From the NCBI RefSeq assembly GCF_000525775.1, contig NZ_JALU01000026.1, positions 1 to 47,823 on the forward strand: DNA of 47,823 nucleotides. The letters run 5' to 3'. The first letter of the stretch is position 1. Every line of letters starts with the position of its first letter. The stretch comes from Mogibacterium timidum ATCC 33093. Lineage in GTDB: Bacteria > Bacillota > Clostridia > Peptostreptococcales > Anaerovoracaceae. Made by a program: the position numbers and the translations under genes. Positions 39,817-47,823 of the stretch are shown here, in pieces. The notes under the pieces are model-generated. The model was given only the letters and a program-made list of their open reading frames with translations, was not told where the DNA came from and made no database searches.

Positions 39817-41276
39817 TTGAATTTATAAAACTCTCTTTTTCCTACAAGGAGTCGGCAAAAGGTTCTCTGCGGGAAGTGCACTTAGATATTCCGAAAGGAC
39901 AATGTGTTCTTTTATGCGGTGCATCCGGATGTGGAAAAACAACTCTTACGAGGCTGGTGAATGGACTGATCCCTCATTTTTTTGAAGGAAGCCTTTCGGG
40001 AAAAGTAACTGTAAGAGGAATGAATGTTGCTGAAACTGAAATTTCAACTCTTTCCGATAGTGTCGGTACAGTTTTTCAAAATCCGCGAACACAATTTTTT
40101 AATACAGACACAGACAGTGAAATTGTTTTCGGACTGGAAAACAGAATGCTTGAGCCTGAAAAATTAAGACAGCAGCTTGAAAGAGTTACCAACGATTTAC
40201 ACATAGAAAAATTAAGAGGACGCAATGTTTTCGAGCTTTCCGGCGGAGAGAAACAGAAGATCGCATTTGCATCTGTATATGCCGCTAATCCGGATATCTT
40301 TGTATTGGATGAACCCTCTTCCAATCTGGATTTTCATTCTGTACTTGAACTGAAAAAACTTATAGAAAGAATAAAGCAGCAGGGGAAAACGATTATCATT
40401 GCCGAACATCGCTTGTGGTACTTAATAGAAATTGCAGATAGAGTCCTTTTGATGAAAGCCGGTCAAATCTTCAAGGATATGAGTATGCAGGACTTTTGCA
40501 GACTTCCTGTTAAACAGATACGGAATATGGGACTTAGGTGTCGAAACTTTTCTGAGATCGCAACAAATACCGATGATAAAAAAATTTCCGACCACACCTT
40601 GGAGTTAAAAGATATCCATGTCAAATATGGCGAAAAGACAATCCTGCAAAATATCTCTTTCACCGCAAACGGCGGAGAAATCGTCGCAATTACCGGTGCA
40701 AACGGAGCGGGGAAAACGACACTGGCACGTACTATCTGCGGACTTTTAAAACAAAAATCGGGGAATATATTTACAGACGGCATAAATTTGACTGCAAAAG
40801 CGCGAATTGAAAAATCTTATATGGTAATGCAGGATGTCGGCCATCAACTTTTTACAGATAGTGTAAAAACCGAATGCACACTTGGAACAAAAACACAAAA
40901 TGATACTCACGTTGATGAAACTCTATCGATGCTGTCCCTTGCCGAATTGAAAGACAGACATCCCTTGTCACTTTCAGGCGGACAGAAGCAAAGGCTTGCA
41001 GTGGCAATCAGTTTACTCTGTGATAAAGAAATCCTTATTTTTGATGAACCGACCAGTGGGCTTGATTTAAAAAGCATGCGAGAAGTGGGAGCTCTGATAG
41101 AGCGTCTGTCTGCACAGGGTAAAATCCTGCTTGTTATTACACACGACATTGAATTTATAAAAACAATATGCTCCAGAGTCTTGCTTTTGTCAGGTGGTAA
41201 AATAATCACCGATTTGAAAGGAGAAGAAAAGGAAGATATCGAAAATTATGTTTTAGCAGGAGGGGATCGGGCATGA
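39813..41276 (+). CDS. ECF transporter double ATPase (fused EcfA-like)
   Basis: A 487-residue protein with two ABC domains in tandem. Domain 1 (about residues 1-240): Walker A GASGCGKTT, signature LSGGEKQKIAFA, Walker B IFVLDEPSSNLD, His in IAEHR. Domain 2 (about 260-480): Walker A GANGAGKTT, signature LSGGQKQRLAVA, Walker B ILIFDEPTSGLD, His in VITHD. It replaces the usual two separate EcfA proteins. The TTG start overlaps the T-component stop (TTGA), 9 nt after GAGGAGG. It overlaps the next gene by 4 bp. Confidence 0.93.
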   Translation: MIEFIKLSFSYKESAKGSLREVHLDIPKGQCVLLCGASGCGKTTLTRLVNGLIPHFFEGSLSGKVTVRGMNVAETEISTLSDSVGTVFQNPRTQFFNTDTDSEIVFGLENRMLEPEKLRQQLERVTNDLHIEKLRGRNVFELSGGEKQKIAFASVYAANPDIFVLDEPSSNLDFHSVLELKKLIERIKQQGKTIIIAEHRLWYLIEIADRVLLMKAGQIFKDMSMQDFCRLPVKQIRNMGLRCRNFSEIATNTDDKKISDHTLELKDIHVKYGEKTILQNISFTANGGEIVAITGANGAGKTTLARTICGLLKQKSGNIFTDGINLTAKARIEKSYMVMQDVGHQLFTDSVKTECTLGTKTQNDTHVDETLSMLSLAELKDRHPLSLSGGQKQRLAVAISLLCDKEILIFDEPTSGLDLKSMREVGALIERLSAQGKILLVITHDIEFIKTICSRVLLLSGGKIITDLKGEEKEDIENYVLAGGDRA

Positions 41277-41860
41277 CATACGAAAGATTTTACTTCGGAA
41301 GGTTAAATGCACAAATATTAAAAGATATAGATGCAGAGCATAAAACGAAAATGAAGCAGCTTATCAAAGAAATCAATCAAGGGTCATGGACGGAAAAACA
41401 GAAAAAAAGGCAAAAAAACAGCATCATTTCAAATATAGCCTTGTACCGATGCTTCATAGATAAAGGGCTTTCAAAAAACGAGGCCAAAGAATTGGTAAAG
41501 GAGTATTCATTTTATGTTGCTGAAAAGGCACATAAGCTTTTGAAAACATTTTTTCATATCCCCGGGTTTTTCCGTCTGTTCTGTCTGTTTATGAAAAAAG
41601 GGATGTCAGGTGATGAAATTTGGAAAAGCAGAATCCTGTCGGATGACGGCAGATGCTACCGCGTCGATGTGCTCAAGTGCCTTTGGGCGGATACCTGCAA
41701 GTTTTTTGAATGCCCGGAGCTTTGTGAAATATTCTGTCTGTGTGACCATATTGTATTCGGGAATATAAAGGGCTTGGTATTTGAGCGAAGCCGGACACTG
41801 GGGATGAACGGTGAAAAATGTGACTTTTGTTTTATGAACGTGAAAGGAAAAAACAGATGA
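41273..41860 (+). CDS. L-2-amino-thiazoline-4-carboxylate hydrolase-like protein
   Basis: A 195-residue protein of the ATC-hydrolase family. The N-terminal half is helical and charged (GSWTEKQKKRQKNSIISNIALYR), and the C-terminal half has the typical Cys-rich segment CLWADTCKFFECPELCEIFC ending in CDHIVFG. CDFCF lies near the end. It overlaps the ATPase gene by 4 bp (ATGA), so it is part of the ECF operon. It may hydrolyse a thiazoline- or lactam-like ring in a molecule imported by the ECF system or exported by the MATE protein. The reaction in this context is inferred. Confidence 0.75.
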   Translation: MTYERFYFGRLNAQILKDIDAEHKTKMKQLIKEINQGSWTEKQKKRQKNSIISNIALYRCFIDKGLSKNEAKELVKEYSFYVAEKAHKLLKTFFHIPGFFRLFCLFMKKGMSGDEIWKSRILSDDGRCYRVDVLKCLWADTCKFFECPELCEIFCLCDHIVFGNIKGLVFERSRTLGMNGEKCDFCFMNVKGKNR

Positions 41861-41914
41861 ATAAAGCTGAAAAATACAGGCAAAATAATATGAAAAATTA
41901 AGGAGGGGGTTATA

Positions 41915-43294
41915 ATGGATGTTCGTGATAAATTACTTACGGAAAACTCCTGGAAATTGATGATTAAACTTAGTTTGCCTGCAATTCTAGGTCAACTGAT
42001 AGTGGGATTATATGCCTTTGTCGATTCAATTTATGTCGGACAAATGGTGGGAACCGACGCCATGAGTGCAGTTTCGGCGGCATCTCCGTTTGTATTGATC
42101 AACAATGCAATTGCAGTTCTTCTTGGTATAGGTTCGGGCTCTGTGCTTTCTCGGGCAATCGGGAAAAAAGACAAAGCTACCGTTGATAAGATTATAGGGA
42201 ATCTGACTTTTCTGGTAATCATTTTATCGTCAGCAGTTATGATTATCGGTATCATATTTGCTCCTGAATTTTTGCGTTTATCAGGTGCCGGCGGAGAGGT
42301 GATGGAGATGGGTGTTTCTTATTTAAGAACAGTATATCTCGGCTCCATATTCGTAAATTTTATGCAGGGTGCAAACATGGTAATAAGGGCAGAAGGACGC
42401 ATGGGAATTGCCATGGGGATCATGGCAGCCGGGGCCATTCTGAATATTATATTAGATCCTGTATTCATTCTGCTTATGCCGTCTCGAGGACCGCAGGCTG
42501 TTGCAATCGCAACTGTGATCTCTCAAATCAGTCAAGCTTTGGTTACCTTAATATACTTCCGGAAAAAAAGCCCGGTGGTTCGTTTTCACGGGATAAAACC
42601 CGCAAAAGACTTATTGCCTGAAATCTTTTCCGTGGGAATGAGTGCTATGCTCATGCAAATCATGATGTTGGTTCAAATGACAGTCGTATATAATACGGCG
42701 GTGCATTTTGGCGGAGAGAAACAAATAGCTCTTATGGGAGCCGCCCAAAGAGTTATGCAGCTTGCATTTGTTCCTATATGGGGCATGAGTCAAGGGCTGC
42801 AGCCTGCTGTCGGAACGAATTTCGGAGCAAAAGAGTATATGCGAGTTAAAAAGCTTACTAATGTATTTATTATAGGCTCCACTTGTCTTGCCGGATTTTT
42901 CTTTGCCATAATCGAAATTTTTTCGGTGCAGATATTATCTGCATTTATTACCGATTCAGCTATTGTAAGTTCGGGGCTAACTAATTTTCGCCTTATGTAC
43001 TGCGTATTCCCTACTTACGGCATACTCATAATGACAGTTACTTATTTTCAGGCTGTCGGAAAAGCAAAACAGGCAGGAGTATTGGTTATCCTAAGACAGC
43101 TTGCACTGGTAGTTCCGTTAGTATTGCTGTTACCTCGTTTACTAAATGGAGATGTTCTCGGTGTATGGCTTGCATTGCCATTGAATGATGTCATTATAAT
43201 TTTGATTGCAATTCTGTTGTTGATGGGTGAATACAAGCATCTTATTAAGCTTGCACAGGGAATAGGAGAGGTAAAAATCGGCGAAATATCATGA
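41915..43294 (+). CDS. MATE-family efflux transporter
   Basis: A 459-residue membrane protein with 12 expected helices. It has the MATE plan of two six-helix halves, with LSLPAILGQLIVGLYAFVDS and VGQMVGTDAMSAVSAASPF in the first and GMSQGLQPAVGTNFGAKEY in the second. AGGAGGGGG precedes the ATG. It is the last gene of the TetR-ECF block, 54 bp after the ATC-hydrolase gene, and ends at a large hairpin. It probably exports a cationic or peptide-like compound in exchange for Na+ or H+. Confidence 0.92.
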   Translation: MDVRDKLLTENSWKLMIKLSLPAILGQLIVGLYAFVDSIYVGQMVGTDAMSAVSAASPFVLINNAIAVLLGIGSGSVLSRAIGKKDKATVDKIIGNLTFLVIILSSAVMIIGIIFAPEFLRLSGAGGEVMEMGVSYLRTVYLGSIFVNFMQGANMVIRAEGRMGIAMGIMAAGAILNIILDPVFILLMPSRGPQAVAIATVISQISQALVTLIYFRKKSPVVRFHGIKPAKDLLPEIFSVGMSAMLMQIMMLVQMTVVYNTAVHFGGEKQIALMGAAQRVMQLAFVPIWGMSQGLQPAVGTNFGAKEYMRVKKLTNVFIIGSTCLAGFFFAIIEIFSVQILSAFITDSAIVSSGLTNFRLMYCVFPTYGILIMTVTYFQAVGKAKQAGVLVILRQLALVVPLVLLLPRLLNGDVLGVWLALPLNDVIIILIAILLLMGEYKHLIKLAQGIGEVKIGEIS

Positions 43295-43320
43295 AAGAGC
43301 TTCATTGTTTCTTCCAACAT

Positions 43321-43357
43321 AGCAAACGCCTGATTATCAATAAATCAGGCGTTTGCT
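43321..43357. terminator. Perfect 15-bp hairpin between MATE gene and trxA
   Basis: AGCAAACGCCTGATT pairs perfectly with AATCAGGCGTTTGCT around a 7-nt loop. There is no T run on either side, so it may act as a weak bidirectional terminator or stabilise the 3' ends of both convergent transcripts. Confidence 0.6.
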
Positions 43358-43416
43358 GCTACCTTATGAGATTGGCTCAATTAAAGTGATTCTGTATCTC
43401 AAATCTCGTATCGGCA

Positions 43417-43725
43417 TTAACCGATGAGATCGAGAAGAGCCTTCTTTGGAACCGCTCCTACCGACTTGTTAACTTCCTCACCGCCCTTGATGACAAGAAC
43501 TGTAGGGATGCTCATAACGCCGTATTTCTGAGCCAGCTCAGGCTGCTCGTCAACGTTGACCTTACCAACCTTGATGTCGTCTCTCTCTCCTGCGATTTCA
43601 TCGATTACAGGCGATAGCATCTTACAAGGCCCGCACCATGAAGCCCAGAAATCAACCAGAACCGGCTTGTCTGCCTGTAGTACTTCCTGCTCAAAATTCT
43701 CTGTTGTCAATTCAATTGCTGCCAT
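43417..43725 (-). CDS. trxA: Thioredoxin
   Basis: A 102-residue thioredoxin. The active site WCGPCK lies in DFWASWCGPCKML (about residues 27-39). The cis-proline is in MSIPTVLV. Gly-Val motifs and length are those of TrxA. GGAGG precedes the ATG on the minus strand. It transcribes toward the MATE gene. It provides cytosolic disulfide reduction. Confidence 0.97.
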   Translation of the reverse strand: MAAIELTTENFEQEVLQADKPVLVDFWASWCGPCKMLSPVIDEIAGERDDIKVGKVNVDEQPELAQKYGVMSIPTVLVIKGGEEVNKSVGAVPKKALLDLIG

Positions 43726-43866
43726 TTTATTTTCCTCCGTATTTACATTATTTTACATTACCAATTGCGTTAAGCGCCTCTGATTAATTGTGTACAATTT
43801 GTATATTTACACTTTACCATTTTTGCAGGCCTGTGTGTGATGATTCTGTGAGAAAATACAATATCA

Positions 43867-43875
43867 TGCTATAAT
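43867..43875 (+). promoter_or_regulatory. Extended -10 promoter before the tex operon
   Basis: TG-C-TATAAT at 43867-43875 is an extended -10 element 37 bp before the first ATG. No strong -35 is seen. Confidence 0.5.
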
Positions 43876-43912
43876 AAATAATCGGAATTTTAATAGAAAT
43901 CGGAGATATGAC

Positions 43913-44545
43913 ATGTACATTGATGAGGCTGTTTTCAGAGAAATTTTCCATAAATTCATATATATCGAGTGCCCGGACGCAATCGAAGGACTTGCCGACA
44001 CTCTCGAGATTATCGACGGAGCTACCGGAGTGCTTGCCTATTGCTTCTGCGAGGATCTGGTCGGCACCAACTTTAACCTGCTGGCTTCCGTCAGGAAGGA
44101 TGAGAAAGGCAAACTGGTTGTAGGCTCAAGGAGCAGCGAGCGATATGCAAGGGTTAGATTCAAGGATGTCAGAGACTATGAGTTTGAGATGGCAGATGAG
44201 CTGGGGGCTGATCTATCTGAGTATGAAGATGTGCCGGATGACATCCTGCACATCTTCGAGTCAGCAGATCAAAAGATGACGATGCTGCGAGAACTGGAGC
44301 TGCTGGATGGCGGACGCAATCTGGAGCTTCCGGACTTCATAAGCATTATTGTGGCCCAAAAGGGGAGCCTGCCTGAGGTCGTATGGGTGAGGACGACGAG
44401 CTTCGGCGAAGACGAATTTCACGGAACTCTGCTTCAACCACCCACGCAGGGCTTTGGACTCGAGGCAGGCCAGAAGGTTAGATATCGCGCATACAAAAAC
44501 GAAGGGGAGATTGTGCTGATACTGGATAGCAGCATGCTGAGCTAA
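43913..44545 (+). CDS. Unknown protein with DUF2314-like C-terminus
   Basis: A 210-residue acidic protein. The C-terminal about 55 residues (PEVVWVRTTSFGEDEFHGTL ... GLEAGQKVRYR) resemble the DUF2314/YegJ-type fold found in immunity-like proteins. The N-terminal 150 residues are not recognised. GGAG precedes the ATG, 7 nt away; an ATG at 43908 is in another frame. Its stop overlaps the tex start by 1 bp, so the two are coupled. Function unknown. Confidence 0.6.
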   Translation: MYIDEAVFREIFHKFIYIECPDAIEGLADTLEIIDGATGVLAYCFCEDLVGTNFNLLASVRKDEKGKLVVGSRSSERYARVRFKDVRDYEFEMADELGADLSEYEDVPDDILHIFESADQKMTMLRELELLDGGRNLELPDFISIIVAQKGSLPEVVWVRTTSFGEDEFHGTLLQPPTQGFGLEAGQKVRYRAYKNEGEIVLILDSSMLS

Positions 44546-46803
44546 TGGATATTACACACAAGATAACTGAAGAATTGGAGATTAAGAAATGGCAGGTCGA
44601 GGCGGTCATCAAGCTGATAGATGAGGGAAATACGATTCCGTTTATCGCCAGATACCGCAAGGAGGCTACCGGTGCGCTTGATGATGAGACGCTCCGTCGC
44701 TTCGATGAGAGGCTGCGCTATCTCCGCTCGCTGGAGGATAGGAAAGCGACAGTAATAGCTTCTATCGAAGCGCAGGGCAAGCTAACGGACGAACTGCTCG
44801 CCAAGCTGGAGCAGGCTGAGACGATGGTTGCAGTGGAGGACATCTACAGACCGTACAAGCCTAAGAGACGCACTCGTGCCATGATAGCCAAGGAGAAAGG
44901 GCTGGAAGGTCTTGCAAAATACATATTGTCGGCAGATGCTGCGGTTCCTGTTCCCGAGGAGGCAGAGAAGTATCTGAACGAGGAGCACGAGGTCGTAGAT
45001 GTAGAGACAGCGATCAAACTGGCTCAGGACATCATAGCCGGTGATGTGTCGGATGATGCTGATATCAGAACATGGGTCAGGGGCATCACATATAAGGAAG
45101 GCGTGCTGATTACATCGGTAATACCTGCAGCTAAGAAGAAGCTTGACGAAAGCGGACAACGCAGCGTGTACGAGAACTATTTTGATTTTGCTGAGAAGGT
45201 GGATGGTCTGCCAGGACACAGGATCCTGGCTATCAACCGCGGAGAAAACGAAAAAGTGCTGAGTGTCAAGCTCGAAGCACCGGTGGACAATGTAGAGCAG
45301 CATATCTGTGCTGAGCTGGGAACCTGCAATAACAGGCTGACTCAGCAGTACAGCGAGGAGGCTTGCGTAGATGCGTATAAGCGTCTGATTGCACCATCTA
45401 TCGAGACGGAGATCAGAAATGAACTGACACTCGGAGCACAGGAGGCAGCGATAAAGATATTTGCCAGCAACCTCGAACAGCTCCTCATGCAGCCACCGAT
45501 TGAAGGCAAGACAGTTCTCGGTTGGGATCCCGCGTTTAGAACGGGCTGTAAGCTTGCAGCTGTAGACGCGACAGGCAAGATACTTGATACGACGGTCATC
45601 TACCCGACGGCGCCTCAGAACAAGGTCAAGGAAGCCAAGCAGGTGTTGGCCAAGCTGGTCAAACAATATGACATTGATATAATCTCGGTCGGAAACGGTA
45701 CAGCTTCGCGCGAGTCTGAGCAGATTGTCGCCGAGTTTATCAAGGAGTACGAGCAAGGGCTATATGCCAACCCAAGCAAGAAACTGCAGTATGTGATAGT
45801 CAACGAGGCCGGTGCGTCTGTGTATTCGGCTAGCAAGCTGGCGACTGAGGAATATCCGGATCTCGATGTCGGCGAACGCAGCTCGGCATCTATTGCGCGC
45901 AGGCTTCAGGATCCGCTGGCGGAGCTGGTCAAGATAGATCCGCGTTCAATCGGGGTCGGACAGTATCAGCACGATATGGATCAGAAGAGGCTGTCAGAGG
46001 CGCTGGAGGCAGTTGTAGAGGCTTGTGTTAACAGTGTCGGAGTTGATCTGAATACAGCTTCCGCATCGCTGCTCGAATATGTCTCGGGCATCAGCAAGCC
46101 GATAGCGGCTAATATCGTGAAGTATCGTGAGGAAAACGGGCGATTTGACAGCAGAAGGCAGCTGCTCAAGGTTGCAAAGCTCGGACCGAAGGCTTATGAA
46201 CAATGTGCCGGATTCCTCAGAATCAGGGACGGTAAAGAGCCTTTGGACTGCACGGCGGTTCACCCTGAGAGCTATGAGGCTGCCGGGAAAATTCTGGAGC
46301 TTATGGGTTACACCCCTGCCGACATCGTCACAGGCGCGGCAAAGGGAATCGCGGCCGATGTGAGTTCAATGAATAAGCTGCATGAGAAATATGGCAGCAA
46401 GCACGGAAATGGCAATGGCGATAAGCCTTCTCTGAAGCAATTGGCGGAGGAGGCAGGCATTGGTGAATACACACTCAAGGATATCCTGTCCGAAATAGAA
46501 AAGCCGGGGCGCGACCCTAGAGATGAGGCGCAGGCGCCGTTGCTGAGGAGCGACGTGCTGGACATCAGCGACCTGAGACCGGATATGGAGCTGAAGGGTA
46601 CGGTTAGGAATATCGTGGACTTCGGTGCATTTGTTGACATAGGCGTTCATCATGATGGACTCGTTCACATCTCCGAACTGTCCGATAGATTCGTAAAGCA
46701 TCCGCTTGACATAGTGAAGGTTGGAGATATCGTAAATGTACGTGTGTTGTCGATCGATGAGAAACGCAAGAAAATATCACTCAGCATGAAAAAGAAACGA
46801 TAA
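44545..46803 (+). CDS. tex: Tex RNA-binding transcription accessory protein
   Basis: A 752-residue protein with the Tex plan. A helical N-terminus starts ITEELEIKKWQVEAVIKLID with the core TIPFIARYRKEATGALDD. A YqgF-like RNase-H fold carries GWDPAFRTGCKLAAVD and SVGNGTASRESE. Helix-hairpin-helix segments include ASASLLEYVSGISKPIAANI and LKVAKLGPKAYEQCAGFLRI. A C-terminal S1 domain has GTVRNIVDFGAFVDIGVHHD. All parts are present. It binds nucleic acids and helps transcription. It overlaps the upstream unknown gene by 1 bp. Confidence 0.96.
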   Translation: MDITHKITEELEIKKWQVEAVIKLIDEGNTIPFIARYRKEATGALDDETLRRFDERLRYLRSLEDRKATVIASIEAQGKLTDELLAKLEQAETMVAVEDIYRPYKPKRRTRAMIAKEKGLEGLAKYILSADAAVPVPEEAEKYLNEEHEVVDVETAIKLAQDIIAGDVSDDADIRTWVRGITYKEGVLITSVIPAAKKKLDESGQRSVYENYFDFAEKVDGLPGHRILAINRGENEKVLSVKLEAPVDNVEQHICAELGTCNNRLTQQYSEEACVDAYKRLIAPSIETEIRNELTLGAQEAAIKIFASNLEQLLMQPPIEGKTVLGWDPAFRTGCKLAAVDATGKILDTTVIYPTAPQNKVKEAKQVLAKLVKQYDIDIISVGNGTASRESEQIVAEFIKEYEQGLYANPSKKLQYVIVNEAGASVYSASKLATEEYPDLDVGERSSASIARRLQDPLAELVKIDPRSIGVGQYQHDMDQKRLSEALEAVVEACVNSVGVDLNTASASLLEYVSGISKPIAANIVKYREENGRFDSRRQLLKVAKLGPKAYEQCAGFLRIRDGKEPLDCTAVHPESYEAAGKILELMGYTPADIVTGAAKGIAADVSSMNKLHEKYGSKHGNGNGDKPSLKQLAEEAGIGEYTLKDILSEIEKPGRDPRDEAQAPLLRSDVLDISDLRPDMELKGTVRNIVDFGAFVDIGVHHDGLVHISELSDRFVKHPLDIVKVGDIVNVRVLSIDEKRKKISLSMKKKR

Positions 46804-46912
46804 TCGCAGTTATGAGCAGCTTAGCGTTGATATATCGATGGATGTAAATTGCCGACATCATGGTGTGAATAGCTGCAAATAAAGGGGTATGGCGAAAGCC
46901 AAGGAGGTTGAA

Positions 46913-47425
46913 ATGGAATTCGGTAAGGTGGTAAGAGACAGGTATGCGTGCAAAAAATACAGCAGCAAGAAAGTTGAACGAGAAAAGCTTGAAGCTGTAC
47001 TGGAAGCCGGAAGACTTGCTCCAACGGCGAAGAATCTTCAGGAACAGCATATCTACGTATTGGAGTCTCAGGAGGCTCTGGACAAATTTGATATAGAAAC
47101 ACCATGCAGATACGGTGCGAAGACGGTTATAGTAGTTGCTTTTGATAAGGATAATGTCTACAGATATCCCGGCGGACAGAGAGATTCGGGGATTGAGGAT
47201 GCTTCAATTGTTGCAACTCATATGATGCTGGCTGCGACCGATCAGGGACTGAACAGCTGCTGGATTAACTTCCTTGATCCGGATAAATTAGCTAAGGCGC
47301 TGGAGTTTCCGGAAAACGAGGAGATATTGATGGCGCTCGATCTGGGGTATGCAGCGGAGGATGCGGAGCCTCTGGCAAATCATTTTAGCCGCAAGGAACT
47401 GAGCGAAACTGTTTCATATCTGTAA
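46913..47425 (+). CDS. Nitroreductase-family protein
   Basis: A 170-residue short nitroreductase. RDRYACKKYSSKKVEREKL is a modified FMN loop (Ala-Cys-Lys-Lys in place of Arg-Ser-Ile-Arg), followed by LEAGRLAPTAKNLQEQHIYV and IEDASIVATHMMLAATDQGL with SCWINF. The ATG at 46913 is preferred because AAGGAGG is 5 nt upstream; an ATG at 46889 is possible but has a weaker site. It stands 85 bp after tex and ends at a terminator. It is the third nitroreductase-type gene of this window. Confidence 0.88.
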   Translation: MEFGKVVRDRYACKKYSSKKVEREKLEAVLEAGRLAPTAKNLQEQHIYVLESQEALDKFDIETPCRYGAKTVIVVAFDKDNVYRYPGGQRDSGIEDASIVATHMMLAATDQGLNSCWINFLDPDKLAKALEFPENEEILMALDLGYAAEDAEPLANHFSRKELSETVSYL

Positions 47426-47460
47426 TAGGTACTAGGTTAGTTATCGTCATAAGGACGTCA

Positions 47461-47497
47461 TATAAAAGGCCTCGGGCTGCACCCGAGGCCTTTTATA
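47461..47497. terminator. Strong bidirectional terminator
   Basis: TATAAAAGGCCTCGGG pairs perfectly with CCCGAGGCCTTTTATA (16 bp) around CTGCA, with A/T runs on both sides. It serves the nitroreductase gene on the plus strand and the flavoprotein gene on the minus strand. Confidence 0.92.
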
Positions 47498-47618
47498 TAC
47501 ACCCGCACGGCAGCCATGCTGCGCTTGTCCCCGGCCGCCTCCGATGCTTGAAACGAGCAGGTGTGCAACGTATGCTGCGCGAAGCAAGGCTCCGGGAATT
47601 CTAATTTCTGTCCGTTGA

Positions 47619-47823
47619 TCACTTCTCGCTGATTGAAGCTGCCGCCGCCCTGGCTGAAGACCATGCGAACTGCAGATTGTATCCGCCAGTTATGCCATCG
47701 ACATCCAGAATTTCGCCGATGCAGTATATTTCGGGATCGGATTTTAGCTGCATCGATTTGCAGTCAAACTGTTCGAGGCGAAGGCCGCCCGCGGTGACCA
47801 TCGCCTTGTCGAAGTCACCGCGC
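47619..47823 (-). CDS. BaiN/HI0933-like FAD flavoprotein, C-terminal end only
   Basis: The last 67 codons run in from the right edge of the window. RGDFDKAMVTAGGLRLEQFD, then YCIGEILDVDGITGGYNLQF and AWSSARAAA match the conserved C-terminus of HI0933/BaiN-type NAD(P)/FAD-dependent oxidoreductases, where GE-x-LDVDG-x-TGGYN-x-Q is the hallmark. The rest is outside the window. The stop is at 47619-47621; the terminator lies about 120 bp farther on. Confidence 0.9.
   Translation of the reverse strand, partial: RGDFDKAMVTAGGLRLEQFDCKSMQLKSDPEIYCIGEILDVDGITGGYNLQFAWSSARAAAASISEK

Noticed and set aside
44782-45756. Long minus-strand open frame opposite tex
   Set aside because: Cys/Leu/Arg-rich composition typical of an antisense shadow of a well-conserved gene.
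47498-47618. Possible structured RNA between the terminator and the flavoprotein stop
   Set aside because: I could not find a consistent fold or match to a known RNA; it is probably the 3' untranslated part of the flavoprotein transcript.

Overview
The window looks like a low-to-mid GC Firmicutes (Clostridia) chromosome carrying a decayed conjugative transposon. Evidence: AGGAGG-type ribosome sites on most genes, the cdaA-cdaR-glmM-glmS order, AddA-type helicase-nuclease, GpmI, a Vex/Vnc-like ABC transporter with its two-component system, and Tn916/Tn1549-type transposon parts. The housekeeping genes are richer in G+C than the mobile and accessory blocks. A Peptostreptococcales/Anaerovoracaceae-like host is plausible but is only an impression. 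I saw no rRNA, tRNA or convincing CRISPR array.

Layout. 1-1.8 kb: the 3' part of an IS5-like transposase and a lone DUF559/Vsr-like nuclease gene. About 1.86-12.05 kb: a shrunken Tn916/Tn1549-family element. It keeps int, xis, two small regulators, an oriT-like region, the start of mobC and the start of a replication-initiator-like gene, and both ends carry paired GTAGTAAA repeats of the arm-site type. The conjugation and relaxase genes are gone. Its cargo is a divergent AraC regulator / nitroreductase - EFR1 ferredoxin - methyltransferase operon. Where mobC is cut off, a very AT-rich piece of about 2 kb carries a PIN-like protein followed, in the same frame after one TAG stop, by a coiled-coil membrane segment. 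12.05-12.5 kb holds an IS3-type transposase relic.

12.5-20.5 kb: nitroreductase, DUF3784 protein, a PadR-DUF2812 pair, gpmI (minus strand), addA without addB beside it, and an SRPBCC protein. 20.6-22.4 kb: a secreted surface protein with an SPRTG-type sorting signal. 22.6-28.0 kb: a five-gene permease-ATPase-permease-response regulator-kinase operon with the order and sizes of pneumococcal vex123-vncRS, preceded by a tandem 10-bp repeat at its promoter. 28.2-36.5 kb: cdaA, cdaR, glmM, glmS, an alpha-phosphoglucomutase and a NYN-LOTUS protein, which together form the c-di-AMP / UDP-GlcNAc precursor region. The cdaR-glmM gap contains three about 30-bp repeats at a 64-65 bp period.

36.5-43.3 kb: a small zinc-ribbon protein, an unknown membrane protein, then a TetR-controlled block encoding a complete ECF transporter (S, T and a fused double ATPase), an ATC-hydrolase-like enzyme and a MATE exporter. 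The promoters of this block and of the transposon cargo operon share a GTTAG-N6-CTAAC palindrome. 43.4-47.8 kb: trxA, an unknown gene overlapping tex, another nitroreductase, a strong bidirectional terminator, and the end of a BaiN/HI0933-like flavoprotein.

The best candidates for something undescribed are the PIN-like / membrane protein inserted in the transposon, the repeated small hairpins between cdaR and glmM, and the operator shared by the two accessory operons. All assignments come from reading the sequence and from memory of families; no search was run.
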